Part shown: positions 14,271 through 23,192 of the stretch, piece after piece
Layout: each line of letters starts with the position of its first letter
Position numbering within the stretch: the first letter of the stretch is position 1
NCBI GenBank assembly: GCA_903895595.1
Contig: CAITUP010000101.1
Span: 1 to 32,038 of the forward strand
Origin: an uncultured Acetobacteraceae bacterium
GTDB taxonomy: Bacteria > Pseudomonadota > Alphaproteobacteria > Acetobacterales > Acetobacteraceae
DNA length: 32,038 bases
Direction: 5' to 3'
Position numbers and translations under genes: made by a program
Notes under the pieces: generated by a model
The model's input: only the letters and a program-made list of their open reading frames with translations
The model's database searches: none
Told to the model about the DNA's origin: nothing

Positions 14271-15152
14271 GTGATTGCCTCTGTCAATCGAAATGCCCTT
14301 ATCCGGTTCATCGCCGCACTGCTGACGGTCGCCGCTTCCGTCGTACCCGCCCGCGCCGATAACGTTCAGGTGACCTATTCCAGCGCCGGGCAGACCGGAC
14401 CCGACATCGCCGCGCTCTGCGCCGGTGCCACGGTCTGCGATTATGGGATGGAGAATTTCTCGGCGTGGACCGGATCCAGGACCTTTGTTTCGAAATTCAA
14501 CGATGCGGGAACCGGCACCTTCAACACGCCCAGCGGCGCGAGCTTCACCGGAACGTACGCGGCCGGTCCCGGCACCACGACCGGCTACGGCGGCGAATGG
14601 ATCAAACAGGCCCAAAATATCTATGGCGGCGTGTCCGGAGCTTATCCGGAGTTGTTTGGACCGCCGGCCGTTGGGGCGGGCAGCGGGACTGCCTCCTACA
14701 CGTTGTCGTTGACGAGCATCGGCGTGCCGGGGATCAATTACTTCGGCCTTTGGATCAGCGCGCTCGACCCCTACAATAACCTGACGGTTTACGATGGTTC
14801 GAACCTGATCGCGCAGTTCGACTCGGCAACTCTGCTGGCACAGTTGGGGACATGCCCGGGTTCCGATTATTGCGGCAACCCAACTGCCGCCCAACAGGGC
14901 GCCGACAGTGGGGAGTTGTTTGCGTTTGTGAACATCTTCGACCTCACCGGATTTATTACGAAAGTCATCTTCAGCAATAACGGGTCCAGCGGCTTCGAAT
15001 CGGCCAACCATACGGTGGCCTACATCGACCCGGTGCATGCGCTGGGGACACCGGTTAACACCCTGGCGGTGCCGGAGCCGGGCGCCGTGGCGGTTTTCGG
15101 GGTGGCGCTGGTGAGCTTGGGGATGCTGCGGCATCGCCGCCCCACCCGTTAG
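14271..15152 (+). CDS. PEP-CTERM-anchored secreted protein
   Basis: This is a 293-residue exported protein. The GTG at 14271 with GGAG nine bases upstream begins a signal peptide (basic NRNALIR, hydrophobic core, VVPARA before the cut near residue 28). The C-terminus has the sorting signal VPEPG at about residue 267, one hydrophobic helix and an RHRR tail: the PEP-CTERM type recognised by an exosortase. The middle is Gly/Ser/Thr-rich beta-type sequence with four Cys (CAGATVC and CPGSDYC pairs) likely forming disulfides. No other domain is recognised. Such proteins are associated with exopolysaccharide and biofilm matrix. No exosortase gene is in the window. Its TAG overlaps the stop of the convergent epoxide hydrolase (15149-15152). 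Confidence 0.85.
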   Translation: MIASVNRNALIRFIAALLTVAASVVPARADNVQVTYSSAGQTGPDIAALCAGATVCDYGMENFSAWTGSRTFVSKFNDAGTGTFNTPSGASFTGTYAAGPGTTTGYGGEWIKQAQNIYGGVSGAYPELFGPPAVGAGSGTASYTLSLTSIGVPGINYFGLWISALDPYNNLTVYDGSNLIAQFDSATLLAQLGTCPGSDYCGNPTAAQQGADSGELFAFVNIFDLTGFITKVIFSNNGSSGFESANHTVAYIDPVHALGTPVNTLAVPEPGAVAVFGVALVSLGMLRHRRPTR

Positions 15153-16264
15153 CCCAGGAACCCCAGCAGCAACGCCGTCACCTGCTCCGCCTGTTCCTGC
15201 TGGACCCAGTGGCCGGCGCCTTCCAGCAGATGGCAACCGACCATATTCGTGCAGGCGCCGCCCTGCATATGCTCGAACGCCCCCGGCGTCTGATACACGC
15301 CCCAATCGCTCCGCCCGGCGATGAACATCGAGGGAATATCGATCGTCTGCCCCGAAAACACCTGTAGCTCCGCCGCCCCGACACCCTCGGTCCGGCAGCG
15401 GTACCATTGCAGCCCGCCCTGGAAACCGATCCGCGTATACTCGTCGCTGTAGATGCGAAGCTCCGCCTCGGTGAGCCAGGCAGAAGGACCGGCGGGCATG
15501 TGGTGCGCGACCGTCTCCGCCATGTCCTCGTGCAAATCCATGATGTAGTAGGTCGGCATTTTCGCCAGTTCCCCGGCCGTCCAACCCGCGAGCCGATAAG
15601 GCTGGTTCTCGGCCCAGTCGGCGCTTTTGTGATGGTAATAAGCCCGCAGAAATTCATGCACCCCCTGCTTGCACCGCCACATGTCCCCGTTCGCCGCGCG
15701 TGTGGAATAATACCACTGATAATGCTTCCGCGGCCGTTCCAACGCTGCCATCGCCGCATGAATATCCGCCGCGGGCTTCGGCTGCGCGCCACCGAATGGA
15801 ATGGCCGGCGGACCGCCGAACGGCGCGCTCATCAACACCACGGACCGAAAAACATCCGGCCGGATCACCGCGCACCACGCCGCGACCGAGGCCCCGAAAT
15901 CGTGCCCCACCACCGCCGCCACCGACCGGTAGCCCAGTGCGAACACCAAACCCAACGCGTCGCGGGTCAGGTTCAACATATGGAACGGCCGAAGGTCCCC
16001 GTCATACGACGCGCTCCATCCCGTCGTGCGCCCGTAGCCGCGCTGATCCGGCGCGACCACGTGATACCCCGCCGCCGCCAGCGCCGGCATCACCTTCCGC
16101 CAGGACCACGCCAATTCCGGGAACCCATGCAGCATCAGCACGCAGGGCCGGTTCGGGGTTTCCCAGCCGGCCTCCAGCACATGCATGCGCAGGCCGTTGA
16201 TGCCATCGACAAAGCGCGCGCGTATGCCGGCGGGCAGGATGGAAGCGGGGAGCGGTTCGGTCAT
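15149..16264 (-). CDS. Epoxide hydrolase-like alpha/beta hydrolase
   Basis: This 371-residue enzyme is of the soluble epoxide hydrolase branch of the alpha/beta-hydrolase fold, which opens epoxides through an ester on Asp. Motifs are HGFPELAWSWR (46-56, oxyanion loop), PDQRGYGRT (72-80), and VGHDFGAS with nucleophile Asp122; a cap domain follows with Tyr-rich blocks (HYQWYYSTRAANGDMW, PTYYIMDLHEDM), then the acid in AGRSDWG and His in GAGHWVQQEQ. All catalytic positions are filled, unlike the hydrolase at 2529. Length is somewhat above the usual 290-330 because of the larger cap. ATG 16264 has GAGGAA upstream; an in-frame ATG at 16294 is less likely. It diverges from the SDR gene across 64 bp. 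Confidence 0.88.
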   Translation of the reverse strand: MTEPLPASILPAGIRARFVDGINGLRMHVLEAGWETPNRPCVLMLHGFPELAWSWRKVMPALAAAGYHVVAPDQRGYGRTTGWSASYDGDLRPFHMLNLTRDALGLVFALGYRSVAAVVGHDFGASVAAWCAVIRPDVFRSVVLMSAPFGGPPAIPFGGAQPKPAADIHAAMAALERPRKHYQWYYSTRAANGDMWRCKQGVHEFLRAYYHHKSADWAENQPYRLAGWTAGELAKMPTYYIMDLHEDMAETVAHHMPAGPSAWLTEAELRIYSDEYTRIGFQGGLQWYRCRTEGVGAAELQVFSGQTIDIPSMFIAGRSDWGVYQTPGAFEHMQGGACTNMVGCHLLEGAGHWVQQEQAEQVTALLLGFLG

Positions 16265-16328
16265 GGCGGTTCCTCGGTCGTTCGGACGGATCATTCCACG
16301 CCGGACGCGATGGGGGTAGCCTCCCACC

Positions 16329-17108
16329 ATGGCACACTACCGATCCGTCCTGATCACCGGCGCATCCTCGGGCATCGGCGAGGCGCTGGCACACGCTCTG
16401 GCCGCGGCGGGAGTCACGCTGCATCTGTCCGGCCGCGACGCCGCGCGCCTGCACCGGGTCGCCGAAGCCTGCCGCCAGCGCGGCGCTACGGTCGCGGAGC
16501 AAATCATCGACGTCCGCGACACCGCGGCGATGGAAGCCTGGATCGGCGGCGCGGGGCGCTTGGACCTGGTTGTCGCCAACGCCGGCATCGCCGCCGGATC
16601 GGGCCGTACCGATGGGGAGCGGCTCGCGAGCACGCGCGACATCCTGGGCACCAACATCGATGGCACCCTGAACACCGTCCTACCGGCGATGGAGGCCATG
16701 CGCACCCAACCGCTTGGCGCCGACGGATACCGAGGCCGGATCGCCGTTATCGCCTCCATCGCGGCTTTCGTCGCGATCCCGGGATCGCCGGCCTACTGCG
16801 CCTCGAAAGCCGCCATCGATACCTGGACCGTCGCCTCCGCCCGCGCCGCCCGCACAGCGGGGATCGGACTGACCAGCGTCTGCCCCGGCTACATCCGCAC
16901 CCCGATGACGGACCGCAACCGCTTTCCCATGCCGGGTCTGATGGAGGCCGATAAAGCCGCCGGCATCATCCTGCGCGGCATCGCCGCCGGCAAAATCCGA
17001 ATCGCCTTTCCCTGGTGGATGGCGGCCTTGGCCCGCATCGGCGGCTTGATGCCGCCGCGTATCCTCGGCAAATTGTTGCCAACCCCGCCTGGAGGAGACC
17101 CGACATGA
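16329..17108 (+). CDS. Short-chain dehydrogenase/reductase (SDR)
   Basis: This 259-residue classical SDR is an NAD(P)-dependent alcohol/ketone oxidoreductase. The cofactor loop is GASSGIG (11-17), with NAG at 84-86. The catalytic set is Ser143, Tyr156 and Lys160 in SPAYCASK, and CPGYIRTPMT follows. The SGRD after strand 2 suggests NADP(H) preference (Arg in the second loop), an inference. The C-terminal tail has a Trp/Met-rich hydrophobic patch (FPWWMAALARIGGLMPPRI) that may touch membrane or a partner. The stop overlaps the MBL-fold gene start (ATGA), so the two enzymes are probably made together and may act on the same compound. Confidence 0.93.
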   Translation: MAHYRSVLITGASSGIGEALAHALAAAGVTLHLSGRDAARLHRVAEACRQRGATVAEQIIDVRDTAAMEAWIGGAGRLDLVVANAGIAAGSGRTDGERLASTRDILGTNIDGTLNTVLPAMEAMRTQPLGADGYRGRIAVIASIAAFVAIPGSPAYCASKAAIDTWTVASARAARTAGIGLTSVCPGYIRTPMTDRNRFPMPGLMEADKAAGIILRGIAAGKIRIAFPWWMAALARIGGLMPPRILGKLLPTPPGGDPT

Positions 17109-17989
17109 CCCAAACCCCGCGCCCCGCCCACCAGACGCCCGGCATCCATCACAAAGCCGTCGGCGACCTGATCGTCACCGCGCTGAACGACGGCATGTTC
17201 GAGGGTTCGTTCGCCATGCTCGCCGCGTTCGAGACCGGCACCGCCGAACAGATGCACCGCGACCGCTTCCGAGCGATTCCGCCGAAACTGGCGGTGAACA
17301 GCTTCCTGGTGCAGACGGCCGACCGCACCATCCTTGTGGACAGCGGCTGCGGCGGCAATTTCGGGCCGGCTTTGGGGAAACTCACCGGCAATCTGGCCGC
17401 TTTGGGCATCAAACCCGGCGATGTGGACACGGTGCTGTGCACCCATCTGCATCCCGATCATGTCGGCGGCCTGATGGACCCGGCGGGTGCGGCGGTTTTC
17501 CCGAACGCCGAGCTGGTGGTTCACGCGGACGACCACAAGTTCTGGGGCGACGACGCCACCCTGGCAAACGCCTCCACCGACCAGGACAAGGGCTTCGTCA
17601 CGTTGGCGCGTGCGACCATCGCCGCCTACAAAAACCGCACCCGGCTGCTGACGGCGGGCGAGGCGCTATCGGGCATTTCCATCGTGCCGGAGCCGGGTCA
17701 CACGCCGGGTCATTCCGGGTGGCTGATTTCCTCCGGCGCGGCGTCGCTGCTGATCTGGGGCGATATCGTGCACATGCCGGGCATCCAGTTCGCTCGGCCG
17801 GACGCCGGCATGGGCTTCGACATCGACGGCGCTCAGGCGATCGCGACGCGGCAACGGATCATGGACATGGTCACCGCCGACCGCACGATGGTGGCGGGCA
17901 TGCATTTGGATTTCCCGTGCTTCGGGCATGTGGCGAAAGCGAGCGAAGGGTACGCGTTCGTGCCGGATGTTTGGACGCCGGATTTGTGA
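17105..17989 (+). CDS. MBL-fold metallo-hydrolase
   Basis: This 294-residue enzyme of the metallo-beta-lactamase fold has a complete metal site: THLHPDHVGG (His114, His116, Asp118, His119), EPGHTPGHSG (His199 region), WGDIVH with Asp220, and a late His in AGMHLDFP. This is the arrangement of the lactonase, sulfatase-like and PNGM-1-like hydrolases (for instance AiiA and MPH-type enzymes); the acyl-lactone or ester substrate cannot be chosen from sequence. There is no signal peptide. ATG 17105 has GGAGGAG upstream and overlaps the SDR stop. It ends 19 bp from the convergent dioxygenase gene. Confidence 0.9.
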   Translation: MTQTPRPAHQTPGIHHKAVGDLIVTALNDGMFEGSFAMLAAFETGTAEQMHRDRFRAIPPKLAVNSFLVQTADRTILVDSGCGGNFGPALGKLTGNLAALGIKPGDVDTVLCTHLHPDHVGGLMDPAGAAVFPNAELVVHADDHKFWGDDATLANASTDQDKGFVTLARATIAAYKNRTRLLTAGEALSGISIVPEPGHTPGHSGWLISSGAASLLIWGDIVHMPGIQFARPDAGMGFDIDGAQAIATRQRIMDMVTADRTMVAGMHLDFPCFGHVAKASEGYAFVPDVWTPDL

Positions 17990-18008
17990 ACTGTTGGGTG
18001 GGGGGCCG

Positions 18009-19022
18009 TTAAGCCAGCGCGCTCTCCGGCACCCGCCCCGATTTTTCCCGATAGATACGCTCGTAAATCGCCGCGCGTTCCAGAATTTCCGGGGCAATCG
18101 GCCGGTCGTTCTCGATCCGCAGCCACAGGCGCAGCAGATGCCGTGTGTGTTCGGGCGTATCGCGATAGGCCCCGCGCGCGTGCAGCATCTGGAAATTGTG
18201 CCACAGCATCATCTGGCCAGGTTCCAGCAGGAACTCGATGCCGATGTCGTTGCGCTCGGCGAGTGCGTCGAAGTAATCCAGCGCTTCAAGCAGTTTCGCC
18301 GGCACATCCTCGCCCCGCAGGCGCGCGGCTTCGTGGATGAAGCTGCGGGAGTAGCCGCAGCTGACGACGCCATCGATGCAACAGAACACCGGGATTTTGA
18401 AAGACGTGACCGGATTGGCGGAAAACCGAGCCTCGGCGACGGCGTAGTAATAGCCTTCGTACAAGGGCGCCAGCAGGTCCGGCCGCGTTGCCAGGATTTC
18501 GTTATGGATGGCCAAACTGCTGACGATGCGGCTGAGACCGCCGGTTTCGGACCGTTGCAGGCACATCAGCCCGACCATGCGGTAGGAATCGGTGTGCGGC
18601 GTCAGTTCCTCATTGCTGCGATACCCGCGCGCGACGGGATCGTCCTTGACGTGGCGGACATGCCCGAGACGGTCGCCGAGCGAAGATTGTTCCACGGGGT
18701 AACCGAGACGCGAGCCGATGCCCCAGTAGATGCGTTCCATATCCTCTTCGGAATGGGTGTCGCGGGAGATGCCGGAGAGAATGACCGCGCCGCGCCCGTG
18801 GCGGATGGTGTTGTCAATCCAATCCGTCAGCGCGGCGATCTCCGGATGATCGAAATCCGCCGCCGTGGTCTCGCGAGGGGACAGATGCCGCGTGCGGGCC
18901 AGCGCCGTATCGAAGCCGGCCAACTGCGCCGGGGTGAACCGGTGGGTCAGTCCCTCCTTGCCGCCGATGCTGCCGGTGGTCCAAGCGGAATCGGTCTCGA
19001 TCTTTCGCATATACGGCGCCAT
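18009..19022 (-). CDS. Fe(II)/2-oxoglutarate-dependent dioxygenase, TauD/TfdA-like
   Basis: This 337-residue enzyme is of the TauD/TfdA-type non-heme iron dioxygenases, which hydroxylate a substrate while decarboxylating 2-oxoglutarate. Iron ligands are visible: TPHTDSYRM with His143 and Asp145, and the distal His281 in MLHARGAYRD. The 2-oxoglutarate Arg is one of those in RHLLRLWLR (294-302). The N-terminal 60 residues are outside the core fold. ATG 19022 follows AAGGAA. It is the last gene of a three-gene operon, 17 bp after the GMC oxidoreductase. Co-expression with two flavin enzymes suggests successive oxidations of one substrate. Confidence 0.85.
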   Translation of the reverse strand: MAPYMRKIETDSAWTTGSIGGKEGLTHRFTPAQLAGFDTALARTRHLSPRETTAADFDHPEIAALTDWIDNTIRHGRGAVILSGISRDTHSEEDMERIYWGIGSRLGYPVEQSSLGDRLGHVRHVKDDPVARGYRSNEELTPHTDSYRMVGLMCLQRSETGGLSRIVSSLAIHNEILATRPDLLAPLYEGYYYAVAEARFSANPVTSFKIPVFCCIDGVVSCGYSRSFIHEAARLRGEDVPAKLLEALDYFDALAERNDIGIEFLLEPGQMMLWHNFQMLHARGAYRDTPEHTRHLLRLWLRIENDRPIAPEILERAAIYERIYREKSGRVPESALA

Positions 19023-19039
19023 GACGTTTCCTTTCCCGA

Positions 19040-20638
19040 TCAGTCGAACAAGGTCGCGAGCCTTTTCTTGATATTGTCGGCGACATAGAGCGCCAAGGCC
19101 TGGATGGTGCAGGTGGGGTTCACGCCCGCCGAGGTCACGAACAAGCTCCCGTCCACCACGAACAGGTTCTTCACGTCGTGCGACCGGCCCCATTCGTTGA
19201 CCACGGATCGTGCCGGGTCCTTGCCCATGCGCGCCGTCCCCATCAGGTGCCAACCGCCGCCGCGCAAAGGCTTTTCGAAACCGACATCGTGGGCCCCGGC
19301 GGCTTTCAGGATTTCGGTGCCGCGCTCGACCGCGAAATCCAGCATCCGGCGGCTGTTCTCGCTGAGCGTGTAATCGATCTTCGGCGCCGGAATGCCGTGC
19401 GCGTCCTTCAGCACCGGGTCGAGCGTGACGGTGTTGTGTTCCTCGGGCAGATCTTCGCAGATCGCGACCATACCGGCACGGTGGCGGAATAGCCGACGGT
19501 AGGCCGCATGGTGGTCGGAACCCCAGGGCAGACGCCCGGTGCCGGCGCCCTGCACGGCCGCCATGACCGGGCCTTGGCCGCGGGTGAACTCGTAGGTCCA
19601 GCCGCGCACAAAACCGCGTTCGCGATCTGTTTCGTAGAATTCCTGGCTCCAGATGCAATCGTTCGGACCGCGATGCCCATCCATATCCTGATCGAAATAC
19701 CCGAAAATACGGGCGTAGGGATGGAACATCAGGTTCTTCCCGACCTGACCCGACGAATTGGCGATACCGTTGGGAAAACGTTCAGACTTGGAATTCAACA
19801 TGATCCGCGGTGTGCCGACGCCGTTGCACGCCATGATCACAACCTCGGCCGGCTGAAAAATTTCGCGCCCCCGGCCGTCGTAGTAAATCGCGCCCGACGC
19901 CATGCCATCGGGGCCGACCGTAATCTCCCGCACGCGGCACAAGGTCCGCAGTTCCACCCCGGCCCTGATCGCCTCTGGCCAGTACGTGATATCCGTGCTG
20001 GCCTTCGCCCCCTGCGCGCAACCGGACGTGCAATGACCGAGGTTGATGCATTTCGCCCGCCCCTCGTAATCCTGCGTGGCGATGGCGCTGTCGGACGGCC
20101 ACCAATGGTAGCCCAATTTGTTCAACCCGCGCCCGAGCACCGCACCGGAGGTGCCCAAGGGCAAAGGCGGCATCATCGGCTGTTTCGGCGGATAGGCCGG
20201 ATCGCCCGCCAGACCGGAAACGCCGGTGTGACGGTCGTTTTCCGCGTAATACGGCTCCAGCGTTTTGTAATCGATCGGCCAATCGTCGCCCACGCCGTCC
20301 AGCGATTTCACCCGAAAATCGGACGGGTGAAATCGCGGATAATGCCCGGCGTACAGCACCGTCCCGCCGCCGACGCCGTTGTAATTGGCGATTTTGATCG
20401 GCGAATTTTCTTCCGATATCGGATAGTCCAGCACCCGCCCGCGGCGGTTCGGGCTGACATCGAAATCGCCCATCTGGCGCGCTTCCCAGTCGCGCCCGGT
20501 GGAGGGGAACTCGGACGATTTCGGCCAATCGCCCTGTTCCAGACAAACGATGCGCATCTTCGTTTCCGCGAGGCTATACGCCACGGCGGCACCGGATGCG
20601 CCCGCGCCGATAATCAGCACATCGACTTTATCCAGCAC
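19040..20638 (-). CDS. GMC-family FAD oxidoreductase
   Basis: This 532-residue glucose-methanol-choline family flavoprotein oxidises an alcohol. The FAD loop is GAGASG (11-16), with EQGDW at the strand 2 end. NYNGVGGGTVLYAGHYPRF is the GMC-specific block, and the end has WHLMGTARMG and VVDGSLFVTSAGVNPTCTIQALAL, the C-terminal FAD/active-site signature. The CINLGHCTSGC cluster is typical of the branch containing gluconate 2-dehydrogenase large subunits and fungal-like GMC dehydrogenases. The start is a GTG at 20638, overlapping the end of the LLM-type gene by 11 bases. No cytochrome or small subunit partner is nearby, so the electron acceptor is unknown. Confidence 0.88.
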   Translation of the reverse strand: MLDKVDVLIIGAGASGAAVAYSLAETKMRIVCLEQGDWPKSSEFPSTGRDWEARQMGDFDVSPNRRGRVLDYPISEENSPIKIANYNGVGGGTVLYAGHYPRFHPSDFRVKSLDGVGDDWPIDYKTLEPYYAENDRHTGVSGLAGDPAYPPKQPMMPPLPLGTSGAVLGRGLNKLGYHWWPSDSAIATQDYEGRAKCINLGHCTSGCAQGAKASTDITYWPEAIRAGVELRTLCRVREITVGPDGMASGAIYYDGRGREIFQPAEVVIMACNGVGTPRIMLNSKSERFPNGIANSSGQVGKNLMFHPYARIFGYFDQDMDGHRGPNDCIWSQEFYETDRERGFVRGWTYEFTRGQGPVMAAVQGAGTGRLPWGSDHHAAYRRLFRHRAGMVAICEDLPEEHNTVTLDPVLKDAHGIPAPKIDYTLSENSRRMLDFAVERGTEILKAAGAHDVGFEKPLRGGGWHLMGTARMGKDPARSVVNEWGRSHDVKNLFVVDGSLFVTSAGVNPTCTIQALALYVADNIKKRLATLFD

Positions 20639-21872
20639 GGCGCGCCCTCGCGGCTGCTTCCAGATCCGGCACGTTGCTGGACGACGCCGCCAGCATCGGC
20701 GACTTCGTCAACGCCAACGCGGCCGAGGCCAATTCGCTTTCGTTGATCTTCGCCATCACGGCTTCGCGTGCTCGGTTGAAATATTCGCGGTTGTTGGCGA
20801 CGAACTCGCGGGATTTGCGCAGACCGGCCATGTAGCCGTTGATTTCCGGAATGACGTAGCGCGCCACCATGTCCCAGCTCCGCGCGGTGTTTTCCGGGTT
20901 CGCCCAGTCATGGACAAAGCCCACCACGGTGCCGAAGCCACCGCTGATGTCGATGACCGATTTGAGCCGCTCGATCAGATCGTCCGGCGTGCCGATCGTT
21001 GCCGCCGCGCCCTTGGAGAACGCCATCGCATCGACCGCGCTGTCGCCGTCCTTGAACGGACGCGCGCCGGGGCGCTGCAATGTCGCGGTGATGTATTCGT
21101 TATGGTGCCGCAGCAGCCCGTCGCGGGCCTGCTCGCGCGCCTTTTCGCGCGTTTCCGCGATATGCCAGCTCAGCAGCACCCGCCAATTGGCGCGATCGAC
21201 GGTCTGGCCGTGCTTTTTCGCCGATGCTTCCGCGAAACTCCACTGCGTTGGCAGCGCGTTCAGGCCCTCGTCGGACAACGATCCGATGGAGATAATGCCG
21301 ATCCCGTGCTTGCCGGCCAGCGTCATGCCCGACGGGCTGATCTGCGACGCCACCGCGAACGGCATTTCCTCCTGCAACGGCAGCAACTGCAGCGCCGCGT
21401 CGTTCATCTGGAACCAGTCGGATTTGTAGGTGACGCGCTCGCCCGCGAACAACCGCCGGATCACGCCGATGGCTTCGTCCTGCCGGTCGCGCAGCAGCAT
21501 CGGATCGACACCCAGCGTGTGCGCGTCGGAGGCCAGAGCGCCCGGCCCCGAACCGAAAATCGCGCGCCCGCCGCTCATGTAATCCAGCTGCACCATGCGC
21601 TGGGCGACGTGGAACGGGTGATGATAGGGCAGCGACACGACGCCGGTCGCCAGCTTGATCCGGTGCGTCCGCTGCGCCGCTGCGGCCAGGAACATCTCCG
21701 GGGATGCGATCATCTCCCACCCGGACGAATGGTGTTCGCCGCACCAGAATTCGTCGTAACCCAGTTTGTCCAGTTGCTCGACCAACGCGATATCGCGTTG
21801 GAATTGCAGCATCGGGTGCTCCCCGATCGGATGATGCGGGGCGAGGAAGGCGCCGAAGCGAAGGCGAGGCAT
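20628..21872 (-). CDS. LLM-class flavin-dependent monooxygenase
   Basis: This 414-residue bacterial luciferase-like (TIM-barrel) monooxygenase uses reduced FMN and oxygen. Typical blocks are the start MPRLRFGAFLAP, YDEFWCGEHHSSGWE (about 39-53, including the EHH characteristic of the family), KLATGVVSLPYHHPFHVA and QLDYMSGGRAIFGSGPG. The final ~70 residues are a helical extension (YMAGLRKSREFVANNREYFNRAREA). ATG 21872 has AGGAG eight bases upstream. It is the first gene of an operon with the GMC and dioxygenase genes and diverges from the CoA transferase over 111 bp. A flavin reductase to supply FMNH2 is not in the window. Confidence 0.9.
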   Translation of the reverse strand: MPRLRFGAFLAPHHPIGEHPMLQFQRDIALVEQLDKLGYDEFWCGEHHSSGWEMIASPEMFLAAAAQRTHRIKLATGVVSLPYHHPFHVAQRMVQLDYMSGGRAIFGSGPGALASDAHTLGVDPMLLRDRQDEAIGVIRRLFAGERVTYKSDWFQMNDAALQLLPLQEEMPFAVASQISPSGMTLAGKHGIGIISIGSLSDEGLNALPTQWSFAEASAKKHGQTVDRANWRVLLSWHIAETREKAREQARDGLLRHHNEYITATLQRPGARPFKDGDSAVDAMAFSKGAAATIGTPDDLIERLKSVIDISGGFGTVVGFVHDWANPENTARSWDMVARYVIPEINGYMAGLRKSREFVANNREYFNRAREAVMAKINESELASAALALTKSPMLAASSSNVPDLEAAARARRAG

Positions 21873-21983
21873 ATGGGAATCTCCTGTGTTGGGGCGATTG
21901 AGCCTCAACATGGCCTCCAGCGCAACTTGTGCCCCGCCGCCACGCCGCCGATAATCGGGCACCAACCAACGAAGGAAACGCTC

Positions 21984-23192
21984 ATGAGCGGTGGACCGCT
22001 TGCCGGAATACGTCTGCTGGACCTCACCACGGTGCAGATGGGACCGTGGTGCACCCGCATCATGGCCGATTTCGGCGCCGACGTGATCAAGGTCGAAGCA
22101 CCCGGCGGAGACTCGTCGCGCTACACCGGCGTCCCCCGCCATCGCGGCATGAGCGGCACGTTCCAGCACAATGCCCGCGGCAAACGCTCCATCGCCATCG
22201 ACCTGAAGCAGAAGGAAGCGCGCGACGCCATCTTGGCGCTGATCCCCAAGGTCGATGCGCTGGCCTCCAACATCCGTCAGGCGGCGCTGGCGCGTTTGGG
22301 GCTGGACTACGCGTCGATCCGCAAGCTGAAACTCGGGATCGTCTACCTCAGCATGGTCGGGTACGGCAGTGCCGGGCGCTACGCCGGCCGCCCGGCCTAC
22401 GACGATCTGATCCAGGCGGCCTCGGCGATCCCGACCCTGCTGCAACGCTCCACCGGCGAACCCCGCTTCATCCCCATGGCAGCCATCGACCGCATCGTCG
22501 GCGGTTCGGCCGCCAACGCGCTGCTGGCGGGCCTGCTGGCGAAGGCCCGCACCGGCATCGGACAAATGGTGGAAGTCCCGATGTTCGAGACGATGGCCCA
22601 ATTCGTCCTGTCCGAACACATGCAAGGCACCACCTTCGACCCGCCGACCAGCCCGCCGGGCTACAAGCGCACCTTGTCGCGGTCGCGCAAACCCTACGCC
22701 AGCAAGGACGGTTTCATCGCCGTGCTGCCCTACAACGACGGCCAGTGGCAGCGCTTCTTCCAGGCCGTCGGCAAAGGCCATCTGCTGGAAAACGATCCCC
22801 GCTTCGCCGATATCGGCGCTCGCACGGCGAACATCGATGCGCTCTACGACATGATCGGCGCTGAAATCGTCCACCGCACCAACGCCGAATGGCTGCAACT
22901 GCTGCAGGAAAACGACATCCCCTGCATGGTGCCGCACACGCTGGAATCCCTGATGGAGGACCCGCACCTCGCCGATGCCGGGTTCTTCCAATGGCTGGAT
23001 CACCCGTCCGAGGGCCGCATCCGCACCATGCGCGAACCCAGCACCTGGTCGGAAACCAAGCCCCCCACCGGCCGGTTCGCGCCGCGCCTGGGCCAGCATA
23101 CCCGCGAAATCCTGGCCGAGGCCGGCCTGGACGACGCCACCATCGACGACCTGATCGCCCGCAACATCGTCAACACGGATGCCCCCACATGA
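21984..23192 (+). CDS. Family III CoA transferase (CaiB/BaiF type)
   Basis: This 402-residue family III CoA transferase moves CoA between a carboxylic acid and a donor thioester. Family features are LAGIRLLDLT at the start, MADFGADVIKVEAP, NARGKRSIAIDLK, and AYDDLIQA with Asp140 in the position of the catalytic Asp that forms the acyl-anhydride in formyl-CoA transferase. PTGRFAPRLGQHTREIL is the usual end block. ATG 21984 has AAGGAAA upstream. Its TGA overlaps the next ATG by 4 bases. Activation of an organic acid to its CoA ester would fit a catabolic role with the oxidoreductases transcribed the other way. Confidence 0.93.
   Translation: MSGGPLAGIRLLDLTTVQMGPWCTRIMADFGADVIKVEAPGGDSSRYTGVPRHRGMSGTFQHNARGKRSIAIDLKQKEARDAILALIPKVDALASNIRQAALARLGLDYASIRKLKLGIVYLSMVGYGSAGRYAGRPAYDDLIQAASAIPTLLQRSTGEPRFIPMAAIDRIVGGSAANALLAGLLAKARTGIGQMVEVPMFETMAQFVLSEHMQGTTFDPPTSPPGYKRTLSRSRKPYASKDGFIAVLPYNDGQWQRFFQAVGKGHLLENDPRFADIGARTANIDALYDMIGAEIVHRTNAEWLQLLQENDIPCMVPHTLESLMEDPHLADAGFFQWLDHPSEGRIRTMREPSTWSETKPPTGRFAPRLGQHTREILAEAGLDDATIDDLIARNIVNTDAPT

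Noticed and set aside
20499-21983. A long plus-strand N-terminal extension of the CoA transferase
   Set aside because: It is the antisense of the LLM and GMC genes; the family start and ribosome site are at 21984.
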